A stretch of DNA of 5,572 bases, taken from NCBI GenBank assembly GCA_017612755.1, contig JAGAFH010000024.1:1-5572 (forward strand), read 5' to 3'. Made by a program: the position numbers and the translations under genes. Below the pieces are notes generated by a model, which saw only the letters and a list, made by a program, of their open reading frames with translations, did no database searches and was not told the origin of the DNA. The DNA is from Clostridiales bacterium. Lineage in GTDB: Bacteria > Bacillota > Clostridia > Saccharofermentanales > Saccharofermentanaceae. This document shows, one piece after another, positions 1-5,523 of the stretch. Position 1 is the first letter of the stretch. Every line of letters begins with the position of its first letter.

Positions 1-371
1 TCTGGGGACATAGTTTCGGAGGAATAGTTGCTGCATTTGCAGGATGCGAAAGAGGATCTGAGATCAAAGGCTTACTTCTCGTAGAACCGGCAATATTTGC
101 AGGTGAGGTATTTACGGTGACATATGAGGACGGAACCTCCGCGACGCTCCGTTTATATGATCACCTGGATGACTGCGATCTTAATACCGTCATCTATATG
201 GGAACTCATGACGGATATGGCCAGGATCCGACATCGTACGATCAGATGCTGGAAGCGCTGTCTTCCGGTGAGTTGGTCATAATTGATGGTGCGGATCACT
301 TTTTCGAAGGCGAGTATGGCGAGATGGCTGCGGAGGATGCGTGTGAGAAGATCGCAGCGTGGAATGCTTGA
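1..371 (+). CDS. Alpha/beta-fold hydrolase, C-terminal part (5' end outside window)
   Basis: The reading frame is open from base 3 and ends with TGA at 369-371, giving 122 visible residues. It begins with WGHSFGG, a G-x-S-x-G nucleophile elbow with the serine at visible residue 4. The acid is probably the Asp of GTHDGYG (visible residue 70) and the base the His of DGADHFFEG (visible residue 99), so the whole catalytic triad lies in this fragment. Only about 66 residues separate Ser and Asp, which leaves little room for a lid domain. The GADHFF ending is typical of small dienelactone-hydrolase-like or COG2945-like predicted hydrolases. A cytoplasmic esterase or related hydrolase is the natural reading; the substrate cannot be inferred. 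The start, the oxyanion-hole strand and any signal peptide lie upstream of the window. The next gene seems to have its own promoter overlapping this stop codon. Confidence 0.85.
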   Translation, partial: WGHSFGGIVAAFAGCERGSEIKGLLLVEPAIFAGEVFTVTYEDGTSATLRLYDHLDDCDLNTVIYMGTHDGYGQDPTSYDQMLEALSSGELVIIDGADHFFEGEYGEMAAEDACEKIAAWNA

Positions 372-377
372 TATAAT
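369..377 (+). promoter_or_regulatory. Extended -10 promoter element for the 423-1926 operon
   Basis: TGA-TATAAT is a perfect extended -10 (TGnTATAAT), and its TG is part of the hydrolase stop codon. No good -35 hexamer is present about 17 bases upstream (agatcg at 349-354), as is usual for extended -10 promoters. Transcription would begin near 384, leaving a leader of about 38 bases before the ATG at 423. The match is by eye only. Confidence 0.5.
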
Positions 378-394
378 GTGATCCTAGAGTGTTA

Positions 395-421
395 ACTTTT
401 CGAAGCTTCGGGATGACAGAG
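395..421 (+). repeat. Possible intergenic repeat remnant with CGAAGCTTCG palindrome
   Basis: The stretch contains a perfect 10-base palindrome, CGAAGCTTCG (401-410), followed directly by GGATGACAGAG. The combination TTCG...CTTCG...GATGACAG resembles one end of an intergenic repeat seen in many bacterial genomes (of the type TTCGCTTCGCTCAGAATGACA). Only one partial copy is seen here, so the assignment is by recollection of the motif. It sits in the leader of the following gene and runs almost up to its start codon. Confidence 0.3.
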
Positions 422-422
422 T

Positions 423-848
423 ATGAGTAAGTTTAGGATGCCCAAGATCAATTCCATTCATTTTGATGCAGTTTGGATAGCAATATCTTTAGTTGTCGGT
501 ATACTATTGCCTGTCGGCATCTGGATCATCACAGATGTTTTCTATTGGGTATTAAGTATTATCGGCGGGATCATCCTTTTGGGATTTATCATTATATTCG
601 GCATAGAGATGCATCAGGATAATGGTAAGAAACCGTACTATGAGCGATATCTTAACGAAGATATACCTTTTGATTCCGACAAACAGACAGCAGTGATCAA
701 GTGCAGTATCTGTACCGGAGAGCAGATAGCAGGTTTTAAGAGTAAAGAAGATGGTCATTTCACAGAGGTAATGTTGATCAAAGATACCTATGACCTGGAA
801 AAGTTTAAGAGAATATACAAGATAACAGAAGTAAAAAAGGAATATTGA
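423..848 (+). CDS. Two-helix membrane protein with C-terminal CSICTGEQ-type domain
   Basis: This 141-residue protein starts with a short basic N-terminus, has two hydrophobic helices (about residues 17-38 and 41-61), and ends in a soluble domain (about 88-136). By the positive-inside rule both ends are probably cytoplasmic. The C-terminal domain has CSICTGEQIAGFK (from residue 94, with a CxxC pair at C94 and C97), then FTEVMLIKD and a charged helix LEKFKRIY. I recall this motif order from small Clostridia proteins often labelled aspartate dehydrogenase, a name nothing in the sequence supports; those are usually soluble, so the membrane anchor is a variation. Function is unknown. The Shine-Dalgarno before ATG 423 is poor (GGGATGACAGAGT), and the next gene begins one base after this stop, which implies coupled translation. 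The gene is noticeably AT-rich (30-37% GC in sampled 60-base rows) compared with its neighbours. Confidence 0.8.
   Translation: MSKFRMPKINSIHFDAVWIAISLVVGILLPVGIWIITDVFYWVLSIIGGIILLGFIIIFGIEMHQDNGKKPYYERYLNEDIPFDSDKQTAVIKCSICTGEQIAGFKSKEDGHFTEVMLIKDTYDLEKFKRIYKITEVKKEY
835..841 (+). promoter_or_regulatory. Ribosome binding site of the MBL-fold hydrolase gene
   Basis: AAAAGGA lies inside the last codons of the upstream gene, with 8 bases between it and ATG 850. It supports the ATG at 850, and hence the N-terminal extension, as the real start. The TGA-G-ATG junction (846-852) indicates translational coupling. Confidence 0.6.
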
Positions 849-849
849 G

Positions 850-1812
850 ATGCAGGTGAATGGAAAACTACCATGCAAAGATCACCTTTCATCAAAGCAG
901 GAGAATATAACGGAAGCTTACAAGCTGCAGACATACGCGGAATACAAGGGGTATAAGACTTTTATTGCGAGAAGCGTCGGTGACGAGTATGAGATCTATG
1001 TTAACGATTATGCGCTCGCTCAGAAGCTTGGCTTTAACAGATGTGATAAATATGCCTATAACCTGATGGTCAGGAAGAGCGATGTGAATGTTATTACTGA
1101 GAAAATACCTTACAACCCTGATCAGAAACCGATGACAAAAAGCGAGCCACGGATCAGATATCTGGTCCATGGTGGTACGACCTGCTATCTCCTGAAAAGC
1201 TCCGGCACGAATCTGCTTATCGATACGGGATTGTTCGGGAATCTGAAGGCGCTGGACAGATGGCTTGGAGATACTAAAGCCGATTATGTTTTCCTCACCC
1301 ACGGACATGCCGATCACGACTGGAATGCCCGGGCTTTACAAAAAAGAGGAGCTAAGATAATCCTTTCCGAAAAAGACAAGGATCTTCCCCGTCACTTTAT
1401 GTCACAGCCGGTCTGGCCGACCATGCCAAAGTATCGTTTCAGGAATATCACACAACACATTAACGGTTCAATTTTCCGCACTCATAAATATACCCCGGAC
1501 ATTTTGATCGGCGATAATTGGGATCTTCTTAAGACTCTCGGTTTTGATGCGCAGATAATCCCTCTTCCGGGACATACTTACGGTTCTCTCGGAATACTGG
1601 CTGACAATATCCTTTATTGCGGTGATGCCTTTACGGCATTGTGGAAAAGACCGGACATCACTCCTCATGCTGTAAGCATTGAGCTGATGAAAGGTTCCTT
1701 AAGAAAGATCCTTGAGATCGATCCCGAAATGCTTGCATGCGGTCACGGATGGCCGGTGAGCATGGAAGATGCAAGACCCGTGATAGAATCTTACCTGGAG
1801 GAACACAAATGA
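850..1812 (+). CDS. MBL-fold metallo-hydrolase with N-terminal extension
   Basis: The product has 320 residues. The metallo-beta-lactamase fold starts near residue 100 (RIRYLVHGGTTCYLL, then LLIDTG) and carries a complete dinuclear metal site: THGHADHD with H151, H153, D155 and H156, then PGHT with H242, CGDA with D259 and ACGHGWP with H299. This pattern is typical of hydrolytic members of the glyoxalase II-like MBL superfamily; the substrate is not deducible. Residues 1 to about 95 are an extra domain not needed for the fold. It contains a predicted helix (ITEAYKLQTYAEYKGYKTF) followed by alternating strands (EYEIYVND) and a second helix-strand section, perhaps a small alpha/beta sensing or partner-binding domain. 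No signal peptide or membrane helix is seen, so it is probably cytoplasmic. It is coupled to the upstream membrane protein, and its stop overlaps the start of the next frame by ATGA. The catalytic assignment is secure; the N-terminal domain is unrecognised. Confidence 0.9.
   Translation: MQVNGKLPCKDHLSSKQENITEAYKLQTYAEYKGYKTFIARSVGDEYEIYVNDYALAQKLGFNRCDKYAYNLMVRKSDVNVITEKIPYNPDQKPMTKSEPRIRYLVHGGTTCYLLKSSGTNLLIDTGLFGNLKALDRWLGDTKADYVFLTHGHADHDWNARALQKRGAKIILSEKDKDLPRHFMSQPVWPTMPKYRFRNITQHINGSIFRTHKYTPDILIGDNWDLLKTLGFDAQIIPLPGHTYGSLGILADNILYCGDAFTALWKRPDITPHAVSIELMKGSLRKILEIDPEMLACGHGWPVSMEDARPVIESYLEEHK
1797..1802 (+). promoter_or_regulatory. Strong ribosome binding site retained in front of a decayed gene
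   Basis: GGAGGA lies 6 bases before ATG 1809, inside the end of the MBL gene. It is the best Shine-Dalgarno match in the window, yet the frame it serves is only 37 codons long. This supports the view that a full gene once followed. Confidence 0.65.
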
Positions 1813-1926
1813 AAGTGTTTATCGTCTATTGTCACCCGTCCGAGGAATCCTTTACAAGGAATATGTGCGATGCATTCAAGGTGCAAAGAGATTTACATCA
1901 ACGAACATATAAAGAAAGATAATTGA
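1809..1926 (+). pseudogene. Remnant of flavodoxin-fold NAD(P)H oxidoreductase
   Basis: The frame from ATG 1809 reads MKVFIVYCHPSEESFTRNM, the first beta strand and FMN/phosphate-binding loop (HPS-x-x-S) of the Flavodoxin_2 family of NAD(P)H-dependent quinone or FMN reductases. Members have roughly 180-200 residues, but this frame ends at TAA 1920-1922 after 37. Family resemblance stops at about residue 24 (DAFK, to 1880). From 1882 the +1 frame reads CKEIYINEHIKKDN and ends at TGA 1924-1926; this could be the surviving tail of the same or another gene joined by a large internal deletion, but I could not match it to the family. The Shine-Dalgarno and the ATGA overlap with the MBL stop are intact, so a short peptide may still be made. 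The original gene would have been the third of the operon. A de novo short gene is a less likely alternative. Confidence 0.7.
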
Positions 1927-1947
1927 GAGAAAAGAATGACCATATCG

Positions 1948-1956
1948 TGGTAGAAT
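1948..1956 (+). promoter_or_regulatory. Extended -10 element immediately before the membrane protein gene
   Basis: TGG-TAGAAT fits an extended -10 (TGnTATAAT with one mismatch). Only 7 bases (AGTGACC) lie between it and ATG 1964, which puts the expected transcription start at 1963-1964, on or next to the start codon. A TTGAGA at 1923-1928 could be a -35, but its 22-base spacing is too long. No Shine-Dalgarno is seen before 1964. Confidence 0.45.
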
Positions 1957-1963
1957 AGTGACC

Positions 1964-2464
1964 ATGGAAAAGCTCTTAATATTCAATGGAATATCACCAT
2001 ACCTTTATATCTTAGCCATATGTCTTCTCATGGATGCTTATCCTGATGAGATATATACTGTCTGCCTGATCGTTTATGCAGTGCAGCTTCTGGCAACTAT
2101 CGTGATCAGCATTATCTGTAAGGACAAGGCTAAGCTTGCCAAGATCACCATGATCAACAAGTTTGTACAGATACCCTACTATCTGGCCTTCTTTGTTATA
2201 GCTGTTATCGGCGTCCTGGTCTTCATGGGACTGATGGGCGTAGGACTTCTTTTTATTCCTATTTTTGTTGCCATCGATATCGGAGTATTTCTTACTACTG
2301 TCATCCCTGAAGAGATCTGTGCCATCCATCTTCTGAGGAAGCGTAAGATCTCCCTTGGCAGGTTCTTCCTTTACCTGATCTGTAACTGCATCTATGTAGT
2401 TGATATCGTCATGTCAGTAATGATCCACAGGGACTTTAAAAAGAGCCTGAACCCTGAAGGATAA
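1964..2464 (+). CDS. Polytopic membrane protein of unknown function
   Basis: The 166-residue product is very hydrophobic, with four clear membrane helices at about residues 31-52, 69-90, 92-113 and 133-155, and a weaker one at about 12-25. Basic loops (KDKAKLAK near 53-60, RKRK near 125-128) and the tail HRDFKKS mark probable cytoplasmic sides. A proline-glutamate pair (VIPEE, 113-117) follows the fourth helix. I recognise no family signature. ATG 1964 was chosen over GTG 1958 because the GTG lies only two bases after the putative -10 hexamer and would fall upstream of the predicted transcript start; neither start has a Shine-Dalgarno. The gene seems to be transcribed alone and ends at a hairpin terminator shared with the convergent cyclase gene. 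Confidence 0.8.
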   Translation: MEKLLIFNGISPYLYILAICLLMDAYPDEIYTVCLIVYAVQLLATIVISIICKDKAKLAKITMINKFVQIPYYLAFFVIAVIGVLVFMGLMGVGLLFIPIFVAIDIGVFLTTVIPEEICAIHLLRKRKISLGRFFLYLICNCIYVVDIVMSVMIHRDFKKSLNPEG

Positions 2465-2489
2465 TAACCGCAGAAAAAAAGTTGAACAG

Positions 2490-2522
2490 AAAAGAAGCCC
2501 TTTTCAGGACTTCTTTTATTTT
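2490..2522 (+). terminator. Hairpin terminator between convergent genes
   Basis: The left arm AAAAGAAGCCCT (2490-2501) pairs with the right arm AGGACTTCTTTT (2506-2517) around a TTTC loop, with a single C-A mismatch in 12 positions. TTTTATTTT follows on the plus strand (2514-2522), which makes it a good intrinsic terminator for the membrane protein gene. In the minus direction the left arm serves the cyclase gene, but the run of T after it is interrupted (CTTTTCTGTTC), so termination may be weaker that way. The right arm overlaps the cyclase stop codon (2516-2518). Confidence 0.75.
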
Positions 2523-5350
2523 CTGACAAACCTGAATATGTTGCCCTTGTCGTCGGGGGACAGGGAACGGATATATTCAAGATACATATCGACTACATGG
2601 TCGGAACGGCCCTCAGCTGCCAGCTTCTCAAGGGCCTTTACCGCATCGTCACGGCGGCCCAGCTGGAAGAGCCTTACAGCTTCCCGGAATTCAGTAGAGT
2701 TGTCCGAGCGGACCTTCTTATCTTCTTCCCTGAGGCAGTCCAGGACCTCGTATACGCCTCTTACTTCGTTGACGCCTGCAACCTGGAGCATGCCGAGATA
2801 TCTAAGATCCAGATCGTCAGGAGAGGACAGGCGGTCCACGGTGTCTTTTGAGATGAGCATCGCTGTCTTGTACTGCTTAGTAAGGGACTCGAGTCTGGAG
2901 GACAGATTGACCGTATCTGATATGACGGTTCCGGAGAGACGTTCGCTCTCTCCTACGATACCGATCATGGCCATACCGGTGTGGATGCCGATACCGATGT
3001 TGATATCGCTTATATTAAGTTCTTTAGCAGTGGCAGGATCCAGAACGATGGCACGGTAGAGGTCTACACCGCAGGAAACCGCATCGTCAGCATTTTCGAA
3101 AAGGGCCATGACCGCATCTCCGATGTACTTGTCGACGAAGCCGTTGTGCTCACGGATTATGGGACCTGCCTTTCCGTAGATGGTGTTGACGAATGAGAAA
3201 TTCTCCTTGGCGGTCATTATCTCCGAATTGATGGAGAAGGAACGGATGTCGCAGAAGAGGACTGTCAGTTCACGGCTGCTGGCATCGCCCAGTGTCAGAT
3301 CCGTGAAACTGTCCTTTCCAAGATATTCGCGGAACTTCTCGGGGACGAACTTGTAGTAGAACTTTTCGGTCCGGTCCTTCTCTTCGAAGGATCTTTCGAG
3401 GCTTATGGCCATCTCGTTGACCTGGGAACAGATCTGTCCCAGTTCGTCCTTTGACTTGTAGTTGACCCTGGCTGACAGGTCGCCGTCGGAGATGCTCTTT
3501 ACTGCAGATGTGGCCTTCTTTATGACCCTGATATTCAGAAGGGTGGAGAGGACCAGAAGGAGAGTAAAGGCGCAGATTATCAGGAAGCTGTAGATGGCGA
3601 TATCGAACCAGATATCACTTCTGTCGTTATAAAGGACGGCGATATCGGGATCTACCTTTACGTAGAACTCCCCGTCAGGATCTGTGTTGGCGATCCGGGC
3701 ATAACCTACGACGGTATTTTCATAGATATCAGAATCTCCGGTGAGAGATCCCAGATTATTCGAAAGATAGACCTTGGGGGAAGAAGAGCCGAAAGAAGGG
3801 AAATCCTCTTTGAGTTCTTCCTTCTGCTGCATGGGGATGGTCAGACAGTCGTTGCCTGCAAGGACGTAAGCGTTGTCATTATCTTCCCTGTAGATGACCG
3901 AGAAGGAATAGCCTTCGCTCCAGTAATTATCCCGGTTGGAATAAAGGGTGTCGAGCTTTGAAGTAAGGTCACTATAGGCAGCACCGGTATCTTCATTCGT
4001 CTCAAGAAGTCCGGAGAAGTCGTATCCTTCGAAGGTATCGGCAGCAAGTTCGCTGATTATCGTCACGTCTTTCTCGATATTCGTACGCTTATTGTTGTCC
4101 GCATAGCCGTATATCCTGACAGCGATCACCGTGGCCAGTACAACGAACACCGGAATGGTGATCACCAGCTGTTTGTAAAGAAGGGTCTTCCTGCGGATGA
4201 TGATATTTATCACAAGTCCTATAAGCGGGAATATATACAAACACTTAAGTATCTTCAGTAAATACATCAGGGGCGTAATGTGAGGTTTCAGGAGGATATC
4301 CCTTGAGGTGAGTTCCCCGCCGGACCAGGTGAAGAATGCATTTTCCAGACAAACCACGATACTGTCACCTGAAGCTCCGTCGGGACGGTAAGCATCGAAT
4401 CCTACCAGCTTGCCTCCCTGACCGGCGTACCCGCTGAGATCGAATACCTTTGTTGCTTCACCGTCTTCTATGAGATAGACGGTGACGGGGCCGGCCGTAT
4501 TTGCCACATAGAGTTTGCCGTCAGCCAGGACTGCTTCGTTGAAGTAGGGAGCAGTATCCCTGCTGTTTGTATCGAAATGGTAGATGCTCTCTCCCAGGGG
4601 CTCGTTAAAAGCAACATTATATACGTTTCCGTCACTTCTCAGGAAAAGGAAGGAGCCGTCTACGGGAATTACAAGGGAAGTATAGGTCCCGTCAGGATCA
4701 GTCGGATAGACGTTGCTGGCCGTCACGATCCCGGTCTCTGTATCAATGGAGTAAAGCGTTACGCCGGAAAGATCCGTCTGTGCAAAGGTGACATGTCCGT
4801 CGTAGTAGTGAAGCCTGCTCAGGTCAGTTCCGCGGAGCCTTTCGGTGGGGTCCGGTTCAAAAGTACAGATCTCATCCTTGAGACTGTAGTCGGAGGACAG
4901 ACAGACAACGGTCTCTTTAGTAAAGAGCATGCTGGAATCGGTCTCGCGGTAATAGTGTACGGCATAAAGATCGCCGCTGTCGGTAAGGGCGAAGTTTCCG
5001 GGATAGAAAGCGCCTGCGGGATCACTGTCATCAGGCACCAGACCGATGCCTGAATATCCCTGCTCTCCCGAATCTATATCGATAAAGGAAATGATCCCTT
5101 CCATAGGACCGTTACTGTATATCGCCATCGTACCGTCTTCCCTGACGGAAAAACGGGCCGCTTCTTCCAGGTGATACTCGTGGATAAAGTTATCGTCGTT
5201 GTCGCGTACGCCATCCAGTTTGGGATAGTTGCTGCACAGGACCGATATCAGCACATATATGCCGAAAGTCAGCACAAAGGCCAGCAACAGCCAGCGGGCC
5301 TTACCACAGAGTTTATATATAACCTTTTTACATCCCCTCAAAAACTTCAT
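2516..5350 (-). CDS. Receptor-type class III (IIIb-like) adenylate cyclase with dual extracytoplasmic sensors and HAMP
   Basis: This 944-residue membrane enzyme should make cAMP from ATP in the cytoplasm under control of external signals. Helix 1 spans residues 20-40. Residues ~45-355 form a strand-rich extracytoplasmic domain with beta-propeller-like units (ALTDSGDLYAV, VDGSFLFLRSDGNVYNV, VLADGKLYVAN). Helices at ~361-385 and ~394-414 flank a basic inner loop (RRKTLLYK). Residues ~416-580 form a second outer domain, perhaps Cache-like. A helix (~581-606) leads into HAMP (~607-657, with the KDELGQI motif). The cyclase domain (~690-870) has metal-binding D701 (LFCDIRSFS) and D745, 44 residues apart; purine-selecting K741 (DKYIGD) and T808 (SGTVISD); and N815 and R819 (VNLSSRLE) for the transition state. 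Thr rather than Asp at 808 is the class IIIb mark. The tail (~885-930, FREAVRLFQLGRRDDAVKALEKL) looks like a TPR helix pair. The start at 5350 is the only upstream in-frame ATG and precedes helix 1 by a basic stretch. Ligands and the cAMP target are not visible here. Confidence 0.93.
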   Translation of the reverse strand: MKFLRGCKKVIYKLCGKARWLLLAFVLTFGIYVLISVLCSNYPKLDGVRDNDDNFIHEYHLEEAARFSVREDGTMAIYSNGPMEGIISFIDIDSGEQGYSGIGLVPDDSDPAGAFYPGNFALTDSGDLYAVHYYRETDSSMLFTKETVVCLSSDYSLKDEICTFEPDPTERLRGTDLSRLHYYDGHVTFAQTDLSGVTLYSIDTETGIVTASNVYPTDPDGTYTSLVIPVDGSFLFLRSDGNVYNVAFNEPLGESIYHFDTNSRDTAPYFNEAVLADGKLYVANTAGPVTVYLIEDGEATKVFDLSGYAGQGGKLVGFDAYRPDGASGDSIVVCLENAFFTWSGGELTSRDILLKPHITPLMYLLKILKCLYIFPLIGLVINIIIRRKTLLYKQLVITIPVFVVLATVIAVRIYGYADNNKRTNIEKDVTIISELAADTFEGYDFSGLLETNEDTGAAYSDLTSKLDTLYSNRDNYWSEGYSFSVIYREDNDNAYVLAGNDCLTIPMQQKEELKEDFPSFGSSSPKVYLSNNLGSLTGDSDIYENTVVGYARIANTDPDGEFYVKVDPDIAVLYNDRSDIWFDIAIYSFLIICAFTLLLVLSTLLNIRVIKKATSAVKSISDGDLSARVNYKSKDELGQICSQVNEMAISLERSFEEKDRTEKFYYKFVPEKFREYLGKDSFTDLTLGDASSRELTVLFCDIRSFSINSEIMTAKENFSFVNTIYGKAGPIIREHNGFVDKYIGDAVMALFENADDAVSCGVDLYRAIVLDPATAKELNISDINIGIGIHTGMAMIGIVGESERLSGTVISDTVNLSSRLESLTKQYKTAMLISKDTVDRLSSPDDLDLRYLGMLQVAGVNEVRGVYEVLDCLREEDKKVRSDNSTEFREAVRLFQLGRRDDAVKALEKLAAEGRSDHVVDMYLEYIRSLSPDDKGNIFRFVRK

Positions 5351-5358
5351 ACCTTATA

Positions 5359-5367
5359 AGTATAACA
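5359..5367 (-). promoter_or_regulatory. Extended -10 element of the cyclase gene
   Basis: Read on the minus strand, TGT-TATACT matches TGnTATAAT with one mismatch. Only 8 bases (TATAAGGT) separate the hexamer from ATG 5350, so the transcript should begin around 5352, leaving a leader of 0-3 bases. The AAGG just before the ATG lies one base away, which is too close to act as a Shine-Dalgarno. No convincing -35 is seen at 16-18 base spacing. Confidence 0.45.
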
Positions 5368-5489
5368 CGAAGAGGCATTCCTTATACGAAAACTATACTG
5401 CCGGTATAAAAATCCGCGCCCTTATTCGATGGGCGGTGTATTCATTTATCCCGGGGTCTCCTATACAATCAAGATAGTAAAAGCTATAC
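5360..5489. promoter_or_regulatory. Cluster of six TATAC/GTATA pentamers in the divergent intergenic region
   Basis: TATAC occurs at 5383-5387, 5394-5398, 5462-5466 and 5485-5489, and its inverse GTATA at 5360-5364 and 5404-5408. The copies at 5383, 5394 and 5404 lie 11 and 10 bases apart, about one DNA turn. The last two of these form the dyad TATAC-N5-GTATA (5394-5408), centred near -49 relative to the predicted cyclase transcript start. This could be an operator for a regulator of one or both divergent genes. The copies at 5360 and 5462 coincide with -10-like hexamers, so part of the cluster may only reflect promoters. Confidence 0.3.
5441..5469 (+). promoter_or_regulatory. Candidate promoter for the gene at 5524
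   Basis: TACAAT (5464-5469) is a good -10, with a weak -35 TTCATT (5441-5446) at 17-base spacing. TATACA at 5462-5467 is an alternative register. Transcription would start near 5476. The leader then has a small hairpin, CCAAC / GTTGG with a 7-base loop (5489-5505), just upstream of a GAGGGG Shine-Dalgarno (5508-5513) that lies 10 bases before the ATG. The hairpin is too short to call a riboswitch. Confidence 0.3.
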
Positions 5490-5523
5490 CAACAGTTGAG
5501 GTTGGAAGAGGGGTGCCGGAAAG

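Noticed and set aside
552..878. A 108-codon minus-strand frame opposite the small membrane protein
   Set aside because: The Phe/Leu/Cys-rich sequence reflects the reverse of AT-rich coding DNA; the plus frame has the known CSICTGEQ motif and operon spacing.
892..1317. A 141-codon minus-strand frame opposite the MBL gene
   Set aside because: The plus-strand frame carries the metal-binding motifs, and the minus frame has no start signal or family resemblance.
1737..1808. Upstream extension of the oxidoreductase remnant to ATG 1737
   Set aside because: The added 24 codons overlap the end of the MBL gene in another frame and do not resemble the flavodoxin family, whose natural start is MKVFIVY at 1809 with a strong Shine-Dalgarno.
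1958..1963. GTG 1958 as start of the membrane protein
   Set aside because: It lies two bases after the putative -10 hexamer, has no Shine-Dalgarno, and adds only two residues; ATG 1964 is preferred though not proven.
2538..3059. A 173-codon plus-strand frame antisense to the cyclase catalytic domain
   Set aside because: It is Ser/Arg/Pro-rich low-complexity translation, as expected from the reverse of a conserved coding region; the minus-strand reading contains the full cyclase motif set.
4577..5053. A 158-codon open frame on the plus strand inside the cyclase gene
   Set aside because: It lies antisense to the strand-rich outer domain of a convincing 944-residue protein, has no Shine-Dalgarno or recognisable motif, and its composition is that of a shadow frame.
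5413..5437. Possible hairpin CGCCC / GGGCG in the intergenic region
   Set aside because: Only five base pairs around a nine-base loop with no T run, so it cannot be supported as a terminator or riboswitch.
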